A DNA stretch of 64,000 nucleotides from Tunicatimonas pelagia (lineage in GTDB: Bacteria > Bacteroidota > Bacteroidia > Cytophagales > Cyclobacteriaceae). The position numbers and the translations under genes were made by a program. The stretch lies in assembly GCF_030506325.1 (NCBI RefSeq), contig NZ_CP120683.1, positions 5,956,501 through 6,020,500 of the forward strand. The letters are read 5' to 3'. Shown one piece after another: positions 45,946-53,817 of the stretch. Every line of letters begins with the position of its first letter. Position 1 is the first letter of the stretch. The notes beneath the pieces are model-generated. The model ran no database searches, was not told the DNA's origin, and was given only the letters and a program-made list of their open reading frames with translations.

Positions 45946-46767
45946 TTATGATGAGCGGAGGAGCTGCTCGCGCAGACTCTTACGTTGGTGGATGTATTTC
46001 ATTGGGTTCTCACCGGAGAGGCCCATAAATTCTTTAATAAAATGAGACTGATCGTAGAATCCTCCGTAGTTAATAAATTCTTTCCACGACAGGTTTGGGT
46101 TGCTCGACAAACAGTGGTTTATATAATTAAATCGCTTCAATCGGGCGTAGGTCTTAGGTCCAATACCTACCTTCGTTTTAAACTTTCGGCGCAGCTGACG
46201 GGGGCTCATACAAACTTCATTCGCTAATTCATCCATTGAGAGCATACCTCTCTTTCGGAGGATACTGTCTACTGCATGATCAATGGGAGTGTCCGCGTTC
46301 GGTGATTTTTCCAGTAAATCCAGCATAAACTGCTCCAGTACCATGATTCGCTCCTGATCACCCGAGGCCGCTTTGATTTGCTCGGTAACTTCATCAGCTT
46401 TGTTTCCCAAAAGTACCCGTAGATCTACCCGCCGATCTAGTAGTTCCTCTGCCGGGGGTGTAGGCAATAGATTTTGAAAGGCAGTGCCCCAAAGTAAGAT
46501 GCCGCAACACCCTACTGTACCGCTAAACCTTAGGATGTAATTGCTCAGCGAGATACCCGTGAGAAAACACGATGGTACCGTTTCGTTACCCACTGTAGGG
46601 TTACACAGTTGGTAGCAATCCCCGTAGTTGAACACGAATGCGTAAGTCGGATTAACCGAGCTCTTTACTTCAAAAGGAGTACTAAGTTGCGACGAGTGTT
46701 CCAGCACGTAGTATCCCCGAACATACTGCTGAAGACGAGGTGATGGACTGATTTTTTGATAGCGCAT
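45946..46767 (-). CDS. AraC-family transcriptional regulator
   Basis: The C-terminal ~100 residues have two helix-turn-helix units (MSMDELANEVCMSPRQLRRKFKTKVG and SWKEFINYGGFYDQSHFIKEFMGLSG) ending in NPMKYI, the AraC/XylS DNA-binding domain. The N-terminal ~150 residues are the cupin-like ligand domain found with this type in Bacteroidota (LQQYVRGYYVLEH). It probably regulates the adjacent SnoaL-like gene on the same strand; the ligand is unknown. Confidence 0.9.
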   Translation of the reverse strand: MRYQKISPSPRLQQYVRGYYVLEHSSQLSTPFEVKSSVNPTYAFVFNYGDCYQLCNPTVGNETVPSCFLTGISLSNYILRFSGTVGCCGILLWGTAFQNLLPTPPAEELLDRRVDLRVLLGNKADEVTEQIKAASGDQERIMVLEQFMLDLLEKSPNADTPIDHAVDSILRKRGMLSMDELANEVCMSPRQLRRKFKTKVGIGPKTYARLKRFNYINHCLSSNPNLSWKEFINYGGFYDQSHFIKEFMGLSGENPMKYIHQRKSLREQLLRSS

Positions 46768-47021
46768 ACCCTAAGTTAGCTTGTAGTACAGTTTGTTTTT
46801 CAAAATCTACCTGGCCTCAAATCCAAAGATTCCAAACCTTCACCACTCTTTCAGAAAAATAATAAGGTGACTGGTTAAAATTAGTATTGTAGCGACCCAT
46901 GCAGCAGCCGGGCCGGGTTGTTTGCGCTTTCTGTTCGTGGTTTCATTTTCAGCACTTAGAGAAACAAACTTCCGAATACGTTTCAAAGAGGCATGGCTGG
47001 TACATAATGTTACCTGCCGTT
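46768..47021. other. Intergenic spacer next to the DUF2442 gene
   Basis: No gene is seen in these 254 bases. The last part, GTTACCTGCCGTT at 47009-47021, resembles the inverted-repeat words on the other side of the DUF2442/DUF4160 pair (47511-47567). Confidence 0.5.
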
Positions 47022-47288
47022 TTAGCTTTTTTCAGTCATTAATGCTTTTTCATTCGCCTGATATTGATGCAGAAAGTCGGGGCAAAAATCATAGTCATTA
47101 GGCCAGTAGATTCCCCGTCCATTTTCATATAACTCCACCTTTCGAAAATAAGCTGGGTCTGACAAAGGTCTACTTAATTTGTCTTCCCCAATAAATGGTT
47201 TAAAGTCAATTGTTTTCTCTGTACCATCGCTGAAATTGAAATGAATTTTCTTGTCATCTATTATTCTAAAATTCTTTATACTTATCAT
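47022..47288 (-). CDS. DUF2442 family small protein
   Basis: The 88-residue protein has the DUF2442 pattern: KIHFNFSDGTEKTIDFKPFI, LSRPLSDPAYFRKVELYENGRGIYWPNDYDFCPDFL. In other genomes this family commonly follows a DUF4160 gene and the pair is often treated as a possible toxin-antitoxin module, without strong proof. Here the partner upstream on the same strand is decayed (47301-47445). The product looks intact. Confidence 0.9.
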   Translation of the reverse strand: MISIKNFRIIDDKKIHFNFSDGTEKTIDFKPFIGEDKLSRPLSDPAYFRKVELYENGRGIYWPNDYDFCPDFLHQYQANEKALMTEKS

Positions 47289-47300
47289 ATTATTTTCGTT

Positions 47301-47445
47301 TCAGTCTAATGGTTCAATTTTGTCTAAAGTCTCATGATCCCTGGCTTTTTGCTAATTGCTTAACAATTCATCCCGATGTTCTATTGCCCATTCAATTGTA
47401 GAACATCCGTATGATGATTCCATAAAATCTGCTTATTTCTGGCAT
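47301..47445 (-). pseudogene. Decayed DUF4160 gene
   Basis: On the - strand an ATG at 47445 gives MPEISRFYGIIIRMFYN, the typical DUF4160 N-terminus, then a stop. Continuing in another frame, WAIEHRDELLSN is followed by TAG where the family usually has Trp, then QKARDHETLDKIEPLD and a final stop 12 bases before the DUF2442 start. About 100 bases of the middle, including the usual NPPHFH segment, are missing. It is therefore a remnant with a deletion, a frame change and a Trp-to-stop change, sitting in the normal place ahead of DUF2442. Confidence 0.85.
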
Positions 47446-47510
47446 CTTTTGATTTTTTGTTCATAAGCAAATTTAATCATTTTTTCTATGGTAGGTAACA
47501 ATTGTATAAT

Positions 47511-47567
47511 GGCAATATCTCCGTTATACGCCTGATATTAGCGGGTAACGGATATACATTGCCGTTA
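47511..47567. repeat. Compound inverted repeat upstream of the DUF4160 remnant
   Basis: GGCAAT and CCGTTA at 47511-47526 pair with TAACGG and ATTGCC at 47546-47564. A second CCGTTA at 47562-47567 can pair alternatively with the same TAACGG, and CGC/GCG extend the inner stem. GTTACC-type words also flank the far side of the DUF2442 gene at 47009-47021. This could be a recombination site or a hairpin; it does not match the canonical attC order of core sites. Confidence 0.7.
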
Positions 47568-47658
47568 TTTTTCTTATATCATCGGTGCTCTGCGAGTCAA
47601 TCTAGCGGAATTTTGATACTTCGCTGGATGGAAAATGACCTGGAAAAATCGCCAATGA

Positions 47659-48903
47659 TTAATAGTAACGTCCCATTATTTCATGCTCCACAATGGTTTT
47701 ACGAAGTGCGAGGGGTTCAATGGTGCCTTGCTGGCTGTAGATGCGCTTTCCGCCGGGTTCAACTAGAACAGTGTAGGGCAACGCTCCTTCCCACTCGGGG
47801 TCTATGGCTTCAATGAGGGCGTATTTGTCATCTTTGGCAAAGAGGTAGTTCGGTACGGCTGAGTTCTCCTTCTCTAAAAACTTCTGCGCCTTTTCTTTCT
47901 GCTCGGGCCGGTCGGCACTAATGGAGATAAACTCAAAAGCGCGATCTTTATACATGCGGTGCATTACTACAAACTCAGGGTACTCCAGCACGCATGGGCC
48001 ACACCAAGTAGCCCACACATTGATTAAGCGAAGTTTATCTGTATCGTTCTTCAGCAGGTCGGCAATACCCGCTTCGTCTATCATTTCCAGGTTCACCGGT
48101 TTCTCTTCCCACTCGGCATATACTTTTTCCTTGTATTCATCTTTCCAGGCCCACTTCACCGAACAGCCAAAAGTTTTGGTTTTAGGTTCAGACACCGCTT
48201 CTCCCGACAAAACGGCATCTATTGCTGCGCGAGCATCTTCAGCATTCGCTGAGCCTGGTTTCTCGGAGCCATCCAATCGTCCGACGTACTGTAGAGTTCG
48301 AGACTTATCAAAAACAAAAATGTGTGGTGTCGCCACAGGTCCGTACTGGATAGACATGGCGTGATCGTCGCCATCGTAGAGATACGGAAAATTGTAGTTC
48401 ATATCCTCGGCCCGAACCTGCATATCTTCGTAGGTATCGCCCAAATCAGAATAACCCAATTCACCGTAAAGCAGCGAGAGCGGACTATTGGGCGAAATGG
48501 CAACCACCGCTACTCCTTGGCCTTCATAATCATTGGCTAGGTCAATCACCCGTTGCTCGTAAGCTTGGGCGGTAGGGCAGTGGTTACAGGTGAAAACAAT
48601 GGCTAGTACTTCGGTATCATCAAAATCAGCTAGTTCGTAATATTTTCCGTCTACTCCGGGTAAACGAAAATCCGGGGCTTTAGCCCCAACTTCTAACGTA
48701 TTGACTTCTACTTCTTCCACTGCTTGGGGCGACGCTTCAAAAGAGGCGGTGGTGGCGGGAGTCGTCTCAGCTTCCTCAGTAGTGTTTTTGCTAGTCTGTT
48801 CCGGATTTGACTGGCAGCCGACTACCAGAGAAAATGCTGCCAAATAAGTTAATACGTTAGAAAGAGGGTGACCGTAAGATATTTTTGAAAGTGAAAGTTG
48901 CAT
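47659..48903 (-). CDS. Lipoprotein with two fused thioredoxin-fold domains (AhpC/TSA-like plus TlpA-like)
   Basis: ATG at 48903 is preferred over one 21 codons upstream because it leads a lipoprotein signal ending LVVGCQS. The first redoxin domain contains FTCNHCPTAQAYEQR, a CxxC-like site. The second contains WATWCGPCVLEYPE, the WCxxC active site of TlpA/ResA proteins. The protein is probably tethered in the periplasm or outer membrane and works in disulfide exchange, cytochrome maturation or peroxide defence. The C-terminus (VEHEIMGRYY) completes the second domain. The Ser/Thr/Glu-rich linker after the lipid Cys is about 40 residues. Confidence 0.88.
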   Translation of the reverse strand: MQLSLSKISYGHPLSNVLTYLAAFSLVVGCQSNPEQTSKNTTEEAETTPATTASFEASPQAVEEVEVNTLEVGAKAPDFRLPGVDGKYYELADFDDTEVLAIVFTCNHCPTAQAYEQRVIDLANDYEGQGVAVVAISPNSPLSLLYGELGYSDLGDTYEDMQVRAEDMNYNFPYLYDGDDHAMSIQYGPVATPHIFVFDKSRTLQYVGRLDGSEKPGSANAEDARAAIDAVLSGEAVSEPKTKTFGCSVKWAWKDEYKEKVYAEWEEKPVNLEMIDEAGIADLLKNDTDKLRLINVWATWCGPCVLEYPEFVVMHRMYKDRAFEFISISADRPEQKEKAQKFLEKENSAVPNYLFAKDDKYALIEAIDPEWEGALPYTVLVEPGGKRIYSQQGTIEPLALRKTIVEHEIMGRYY

Positions 48904-49145
48904 AGTGGTTAGGTTTGCGTCAGCAAAAGATACATTTTCAGTTAAGAGGAAGCAAACCAGTGACAAAGTGTATGATAACTTTTATGATTGAAGATGTCAA
49001 TATGACATAAAATAATCGAGTACTTCTCAAAAATAAGACATTTTGTCATTAATAAAGCTCTAATTTCGTGATTTTCGGCATTGGTATTCAGTTTGTTTCT
49101 ACAATAGCGTAATCAATTAAACCAATAATTAAAATACTAAATACT

Positions 49146-49580
49146 ATGAACTTGATACGTTATAACACAGCATTCCCTCGATTCTTTGATGATTTTGTGA
49201 CCAAAGAATTAGATCAATTATTTGACACTAGTGGTCAGCGTGGTCGTCGCTTGCCAGCAACGAATGTAAAAGAAACTGAAGATCACTTTGCCCTGGAATT
49301 AGCCGTGCCTGGTTTTGAGAAAGACGATTTCAAAGTACAGTTAGACCAAGATGTACTAACTGTTTCAGTAGAGAAAGAAGAGAGTACAGAGGATAAGAAT
49401 GACAACTTTGTGAAGCGAGAATTTCGTTATCACAACTTTAGCCGAAGCTTCCGCTTGCCCGAAAATGCAGTGGATGGCGATAAAGTAGCCGCCAAGTACG
49501 AAGCCGGTATTCTTACCTTAACCTTGCCCAAGCGAGAAGAGATGAAGCCTAAGCCAGCACGTACTATTGAGATTGGCTAA
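49146..49580 (+). CDS. Hsp20/alpha-crystallin small heat-shock protein
   Basis: The 144-residue protein has an N-terminal arm, an alpha-crystallin domain (FALELAVPGFEKDDFKVQ, FRYHNFSRSFRLPENA, YEAGILTLTLPKRE) and a short tail with the family IxI-like ending ARTIEIG. It forms oligomers that hold unfolding proteins. It has its own strong terminator and lies 243 bases ahead of a DnaJ-like gene, consistent with a stress cluster. Several TGTCA/TGACA words lie upstream and may be a control site. Confidence 0.95.
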   Translation: MNLIRYNTAFPRFFDDFVTKELDQLFDTSGQRGRRLPATNVKETEDHFALELAVPGFEKDDFKVQLDQDVLTVSVEKEESTEDKNDNFVKREFRYHNFSRSFRLPENAVDGDKVAAKYEAGILTLTLPKREEMKPKPARTIEIG

Positions 49581-49608
49581 GTAAATATGTACATAGCATG
49601 TGGTAAAG

Positions 49609-49636
49609 AGGCGGGTAATTTACTCGCCTTTTTTTT
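49609..49636 (+). terminator. Rho-independent terminator of the hsp20 gene
   Basis: AGGCGGGTAA at 49609-49618 pairs with TTACTCGCCT at 49620-49629 with one G-T wobble, followed by a run of T up to 49636. Confidence 0.92.
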
Positions 49637-49829
49637 GCCTAGCCCAACACCAACCACCTTTTTTCGTGATAATTAGCACGTAACCAGAAATATGATAAGT
49701 TAGAAGTACAATAAGAAATAACTACTATTGACAAACAGAACCAAGACGGAAAAGACAATGAATAATGTTTTGGGTAATGATAGAGGAGCTTGAGAAGTTG
49801 CGGAAGGAAAATGAAAGCTAATAATGCAT

Positions 49830-50780
49830 ATGGAATACAAAGACTACTATAAAGTATTGGGAGTAAGCAAAACTGCTTCGCAGGAGGAAATTAAAAAAAA
49901 GTACCGCAAGTTGGCGGTAAAGTATCATCCTGATAAAAATAAAGGCGATAAAGCCAAAGAGGAGAAGTTCAAAGAAATTACCGAAGCCTACGAGGTGCTG
50001 AAAGACCCCGAGAAGCGCAAGCAGTACGATGAACTGGGGGCCAACTGGAAGCAATACCAGCAGCAGGGAACCAACGGTGGTTACCGAGGTAACCCCTACG
50101 CCGGACGGGGCGGAGCTACTCAGTACGACGGTGATTTTTCTGATTTGTTTGGCGATGGGGGCGGTTTCTCCGATTTCTTCGAGAGCTTTTTTGGGCGAGG
50201 ACCCGGTCATACCCGCGATCCGAGGGGAAGAGAAAGTGGGGCTTTTAAGGGAGCCGATATTCAAGCGAATGTGACCATTACCCTGGAAGATGCTTACGAA
50301 GGTGGTACCCGATTGATTAACCTAAATGGAAATCGGTTGCGCTTAAAGCTTAAGCCGGGTATTGAAGATGGTCAGACACTCAAAATCAAAGGAAAGGGGC
50401 AACCCAGCATTCAGGGTGGGCCAGCGGGTGATTTGTACTTAACGGTGGAAGTGGCTCGCCATCCGTATTTTAAGCGTAAAGGACATGACTTATATAGTAC
50501 GCAGGAAGTAGATATGTATACGGCTACCCTGGGTGGCAAAGTGGAGATTAAAACGCTGAAGGGTAGTACAGTTAGCGTTACTATTCCTAAAGGTACCGAT
50601 AGTGGAAAAGTTCTTCGGCTGAAGGGCTTAGGAATGCCAGTTTACCAGAAAAAGGAACAAACAGGTAACTTGTTTGTGGAAGTAAAAATAGTAACGCCTA
50701 AAAATCTGACGAAGGAAGAGGAGGAGTTACTAAAAAAGCTACAGAAGCTCGGTAGCAGTGCGTATACCTATGCTACTTAG
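49830..50780 (+). CDS. cbpA: CbpA-like J-domain co-chaperone
   Basis: The ATG at 49830 ([12 protein letters not shown]) is the family start; an ATG two codons earlier adds only MH. A J domain (about 1-65) has HPD at 33-35. A G/Y-rich linker follows ([22 protein letters not shown]), then two DnaJ C-terminal beta domains without a zinc finger, as in CbpA. It stimulates the ATPase of DnaK. DnaK itself is not in the window. Confidence 0.93.
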   Translation: MEYKDYYKVLGVSKTASQEEIKKKYRKLAVKYHPDKNKGDKAKEEKFKEITEAYEVLKDPEKRKQYDELGANWKQYQQQGTNGGYRGNPYAGRGGATQYDGDFSDLFGDGGGFSDFFESFFGRGPGHTRDPRGRESGAFKGADIQANVTITLEDAYEGGTRLINLNGNRLRLKLKPGIEDGQTLKIKGKGQPSIQGGPAGDLYLTVEVARHPYFKRKGHDLYSTQEVDMYTATLGGKVEIKTLKGSTVSVTIPKGTDSGKVLRLKGLGMPVYQKKEQTGNLFVEVKIVTPKNLTKEEEELLKKLQKLGSSAYTYAT

Positions 50781-50881
50781 ATCAAACTCCGGGCCGAGCT
50801 AGGAGGCGTGTTGACCAAGTTATAATCTATAAAGTAATCAAATTTATTCTCAGAGAACCGCCTTACCCAAGTAACTTCGCT

Positions 50882-52438
50882 ATGGCTAATACGACTACTT
50901 ACTTAGCGCACCTAATAGCATTGTGGTTAATTTGGCCTATACTTCTAACTACTCATTCGCTCTGGGCTCAGAATTCCGACCAAGCTCAGCCCAATGTTAT
51001 TGTTATTCTAGTAGATGATTTAGGCTACGGTGATGTGAATTTTGGTTTAGCCGAAGGCAAGGCGTTTCGTAACCCCTACGTGCAGACCCCAAACTTAGCA
51101 AAGCTAGCCGGCGAAAGTCTCGTATTACAGCATCACTACGCAGCTTCGCCGGTATGTTCGCCTTCTCGGGCTGGCTTGCTCACAGGTAGAACTCCCACTC
51201 GTTACAATATCAATTTGTACATCCGCGACAATCGGGATGATGACCTCATTTTTTTACCCGGCCGAGAAGTTACAATTGCTGAAGTGCTACAGTCAGCGGG
51301 TTATCAAACGGCTATTTTCGGAAAATGGCACCTAAACGGAGCTGATTGGGAAGACCCAAAGAGTTGGACTGGCTGGACGGGCTCTTTTCCTAAACAACAA
51401 GGCTTCGAGGCAGGTATGGTTAGCAAGGAAAATCCGCATTTCACTCGACTTCTGAAAACAAACACCCAACAACATCCAGGCGATTTCTTCAGCGTAGATG
51501 GAAAGCCACTGGGACCAATTAAGGGCTACACTAGCGATATTATTACCGAAGCAGCCACAAATTGGTTAAAAGAGGAACGAGATGTATCCCGTCCGTTTTT
51601 TCTGTATCTACCGTACGATGCAGTGCATATTCGCGTAGCCGCGGCGGACGAATACGTTAGCAGGTACAATACGGGCGATGCCCGAAAAGATGCTTACTAC
51701 GCTAATATCACCCATCTGGATGCGACTATCGGCAATTTGCTTAGTAGTTTGGATTCACTTAATCTTACTGACAATACCCTGCTCTTCTTTTCTAGTGATA
51801 ATGGTCCCGATGTACTAAAAAAGTGGGAAGCTACTTACTACTGTTACGGAACCTCTTACCCTTTGGCAGGGCAGAAGTATCAGCTTTACGAAGGGGGAAT
51901 TCGCGTACTGGGTTTAGTTCGTTGGCCCGGTAAAATCGCTCCCGGAATCTCGGATGCTCCCAACAGCACTTTGGATATCTTACCAACCTTCTGCGAACTA
52001 GTAAGGCAACCCTTGCCCAATGATCGTCCGCTAGACGGAGTTAGTATTCTGAGTCATTTGACTGAAGGAAAACCTATTGAGCGGGAAAAGCCCCTGTACT
52101 GGCAGTTTGAAGATCCTCGGGAGTTTGTCACGATAGGTGAGGGGTATGACCGTCGGCTAGATGGTAGTCAGAAAGTAGATAAGCCAAGTCCGGTAGTTGC
52201 GATTCGGGAAGGGAATTATGTGCTACGAGGATTTCAAAACAAAGCATTCACGCTGCCCACTGAATTTACGCTGTACGATGTAGTGAATGACCCCGAAGAG
52301 CTAGAGGAACTATCTAAGGTAAAAAGCGATCTATTTGCCTCGATGAAGCAACAGCTACTGGAAATGTATCGAGCGGTAAATGCTGAACGGGAAAAAACGG
52401 CTGTCGAGATTGAGCAAAAAGTATCACAACTAGAATAG
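50882..52438 (+). CDS. Secreted arylsulfatase (S1 family)
   Basis: After a signal peptide (about 1-30) the 518-residue protein has NVIVILVDDLGYGDVNF (metal ligands Asp45, Asp46), the formylglycine motif CSPSR at Cys92, TAIFGKWHLNG, and FFSSDNGPD. It is a different sulfatase from the one in the PUL: no HEAT repeats, and a shorter C-terminal domain. It stands between chaperone genes and the SRP RNA, so there is no local glycan context. Its substrate is unknown. Confidence 0.93.
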   Translation: MANTTTYLAHLIALWLIWPILLTTHSLWAQNSDQAQPNVIVILVDDLGYGDVNFGLAEGKAFRNPYVQTPNLAKLAGESLVLQHHYAASPVCSPSRAGLLTGRTPTRYNINLYIRDNRDDDLIFLPGREVTIAEVLQSAGYQTAIFGKWHLNGADWEDPKSWTGWTGSFPKQQGFEAGMVSKENPHFTRLLKTNTQQHPGDFFSVDGKPLGPIKGYTSDIITEAATNWLKEERDVSRPFFLYLPYDAVHIRVAAADEYVSRYNTGDARKDAYYANITHLDATIGNLLSSLDSLNLTDNTLLFFSSDNGPDVLKKWEATYYCYGTSYPLAGQKYQLYEGGIRVLGLVRWPGKIAPGISDAPNSTLDILPTFCELVRQPLPNDRPLDGVSILSHLTEGKPIEREKPLYWQFEDPREFVTIGEGYDRRLDGSQKVDKPSPVVAIREGNYVLRGFQNKAFTLPTEFTLYDVVNDPEELEELSKVKSDLFASMKQQLLEMYRAVNAEREKTAVEIEQKVSQLE

Positions 52439-52463
52439 TAAGGAGCATACTTGCATTTAGTAC

Positions 52464-52494
52464 TTTGGCAAACCATAAAATTCTTATACCTTTG
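52464..52494 (+). promoter_or_regulatory. Bacteroidota sigma-A-type promoter of the SRP RNA
   Basis: TTTG at 52464-52467 is followed after exactly 19 bases by TACCTTTG at 52487-52494, which fits the consensus TTTG-N19-21-TAnnTTTG. Transcription would begin about five bases later, where the RNA's closing stem starts. Confidence 0.85.
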
Positions 52495-52495
52495 C

Positions 52496-52587
52496 ACTGC
52501 GGGTACGACCAGCTCCTGCTGAACTCCCCCAGGCCAGGAATGGAGCAAGGGTAGGCGGTCGTAGCGGTGCGATACCCGCTTTTTTTT
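52496..52587 (+). ncRNA. ffs: Bacterial small SRP RNA (4.5S type)
   Basis: The central part has the conserved SRP helix 8: GCTCCTGCTGAACTCCCCC, then CAGGCCAGGAATGGAGCAAGG, i.e. the asymmetric and symmetric loops that bind Ffh. The outer helix is GCGGGTA at 52499-52505 paired with TACCCGC at 52573-52579, immediately followed by T8, which ends transcription. It lies between the sulfatase and the small FtsE-linked gene and has its own promoter. The RNA guides membrane and secreted proteins together with Ffh. Confidence 0.93.
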
Positions 52588-52637
52588 GTCCTTTGTCAAC
52601 AGTTGTTTAAGAATCGTTTGAGAATCTAATTCTCTCT

Positions 52638-52714
52638 AGTCCACAGTCCATCATCAGTTACTCAAGGCTTCTATCTTCTGATTCCGGTTTCCCGTCTCCA
52701 TTCTCCGGTTTCCG
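52638..52714. repeat. Dispersed repeats B and A, fragmentary
   Basis: A B-type fragment (AGTCCACAGTCCA near 52639-52654) is followed by an A-type mosaic at 52683-52714 made of TTCCGGTTTCC, GTCTCC and TTCTCCGGTTTCC words. It fills the spacer between the SRP RNA and the ftsE-linked gene. Confidence 0.75.
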
Positions 52715-52753
52715 TTTTTTCATTACCTTCACCCTGAAAAAGTGCGTGGGAAT

Positions 52754-52957
52754 ATGTACATCATTAAAGTAAAGGGAAAAGCGAAAATACCGGATTACAT
52801 TCAGTTACGGGACAATAATTTTGTACTGATTGCCTACTTTCGGGCTGATCGGGCACTAAAAAATCTACATAAATACGGACTGGAAGGAAAAGAAGAGGCG
52901 CTGGAAAAGGTGATTGCCGGATTGCCGTTCGGAAAAATTCAAAAACTGGAGATATAA
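52754..52957 (+). CDS. Small conserved protein translationally coupled to FtsE-like ATPase
   Basis: ATG at 52754 (MYIIKVKGKAKIPDYIQLRD) is preferred over a GTG four codons upstream. The 67-residue basic protein has no recognised domain, yet its sense-strand pattern and its overlap of one base with the ftsE-like start (TAATG) mark it as a real gene. The same small gene ahead of ftsE is remembered from other Cytophagales. It may modulate the ATPase, but that is inference. Confidence 0.82.
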   Translation: MYIIKVKGKAKIPDYIQLRDNNFVLIAYFRADRALKNLHKYGLEGKEEALEKVIAGLPFGKIQKLEI

Positions 52958-53676
52958 TGAAAGACAACTCTTTCTCAGGTCAGCCGGTGGTAGACGTTCG
53001 AAATGCCTGTATTTTTCAGGAGCATCAGGTAGTGCTGGAAGATGTACACTTTTCAGTAGCCCGGGGGGAGTTTGTGTACTTAGTAGGTCGTACCGGAAGC
53101 GGGAAAAGCTCGCTGATGCGAACCCTCTACGCCGATCTGCCTCTCCGGATTGGCGAGATGGATGTAGCGGGCTACGCCATTAAAAATATTAGCCGTTCAG
53201 ATGTGCCCTACCTTCGGCGCAAGCTGGGTATTATCTTTCAGGACTTTCAACTTTTTGCCGACCGTACGGTAGATGAGAACCTCAATTTTGTAATGCGAGC
53301 CACGGGTTGGAAAGAGCGAGCTAGTATGAAAAAACGCTTGGTAGAAGTGCTCATGCAAGTGGGCTTAGGTTCAGCCGGAACCAAACTGCCCCACCAGTTA
53401 TCTGGCGGAGAGCAACAAAGGGTGGCTATTGCTCGCTCATTAATTAATCGTCCTATTCTACTGGTAGCTGACGAGCCAACCGGAAATCTCGACCCCAGTG
53501 TATCCGAAGGTATTCTTAGTCTGTTTCGAGAAATAAACCAGCAGGGCACTACCGTGCTGATGGCTACCCATAGCCACGAGTTTGTCCGAAACTACCCCGC
53601 CCGGGTGCTCAAGTGCGAGCACGGTCGTCTCCTCGATTCCCAGCGGGAAGATTTTGAGCTCAATAGTACCTATTGA
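52957..53676 (+). CDS. ftsE: FtsE-like ABC transporter ATP-binding protein
   Basis: The 239-residue protein has Walker A GRTGSGKSS, Q-loop FQDFQLFADRTVDENL, signature LSGGEQQRVAIARS, Walker B ILLVADEPTGNLDP and switch His MATHSHEF. This is the FtsE type that works with FtsX to control peptidoglycan hydrolases at division. No ftsX is adjacent; it must be elsewhere. The start overlaps the preceding small gene by one base. Confidence 0.9.
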   Translation: MKDNSFSGQPVVDVRNACIFQEHQVVLEDVHFSVARGEFVYLVGRTGSGKSSLMRTLYADLPLRIGEMDVAGYAIKNISRSDVPYLRRKLGIIFQDFQLFADRTVDENLNFVMRATGWKERASMKKRLVEVLMQVGLGSAGTKLPHQLSGGEQQRVAIARSLINRPILLVADEPTGNLDPSVSEGILSLFREINQQGTTVLMATHSHEFVRNYPARVLKCEHGRLLDSQREDFELNSTY

Positions 53677-53747
53677 TGGAGTCCGGAGAAGGGAGACCGG
53701 GGAAATATAAAATGTTCAAATTTTTGGACTCCGGTTTCTGGTCTCCG
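53677..53747. repeat. Dispersed repeat A copy downstream of ftsE
   Basis: It begins directly after the ftsE stop and consists of GGAGTCCGG, GGGAGACCGG, then after an AT loop GGACTCCGG and GGTCTCCG. The arms form an imperfect palindrome like the copy at 27779-27846. Confidence 0.78.
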
Positions 53748-53817
53748 ATGTTACTATTTCTGTTAGGGTTCAATTTCTGCTAATTTTAACCAATAGTCCA
53801 TAAATCCTAAATAATTC

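Noticed and set aside
47356-47378. TAACAATTC word recalling integron attC sites
   Set aside because: It lies inside the DUF4160 remnant and is explained by the coding sequence HRDELL read on the other strand.
47502-47816. A 104-codon + strand frame over the end of the double-thioredoxin gene
   Set aside because: It is antisense to a well supported gene and runs through the inverted repeats; composition and motifs do not resemble a protein.
52234-52599. A 121-codon - strand frame across the sulfatase end and SRP RNA
   Set aside because: It is antisense to two well supported features and has no family pattern.
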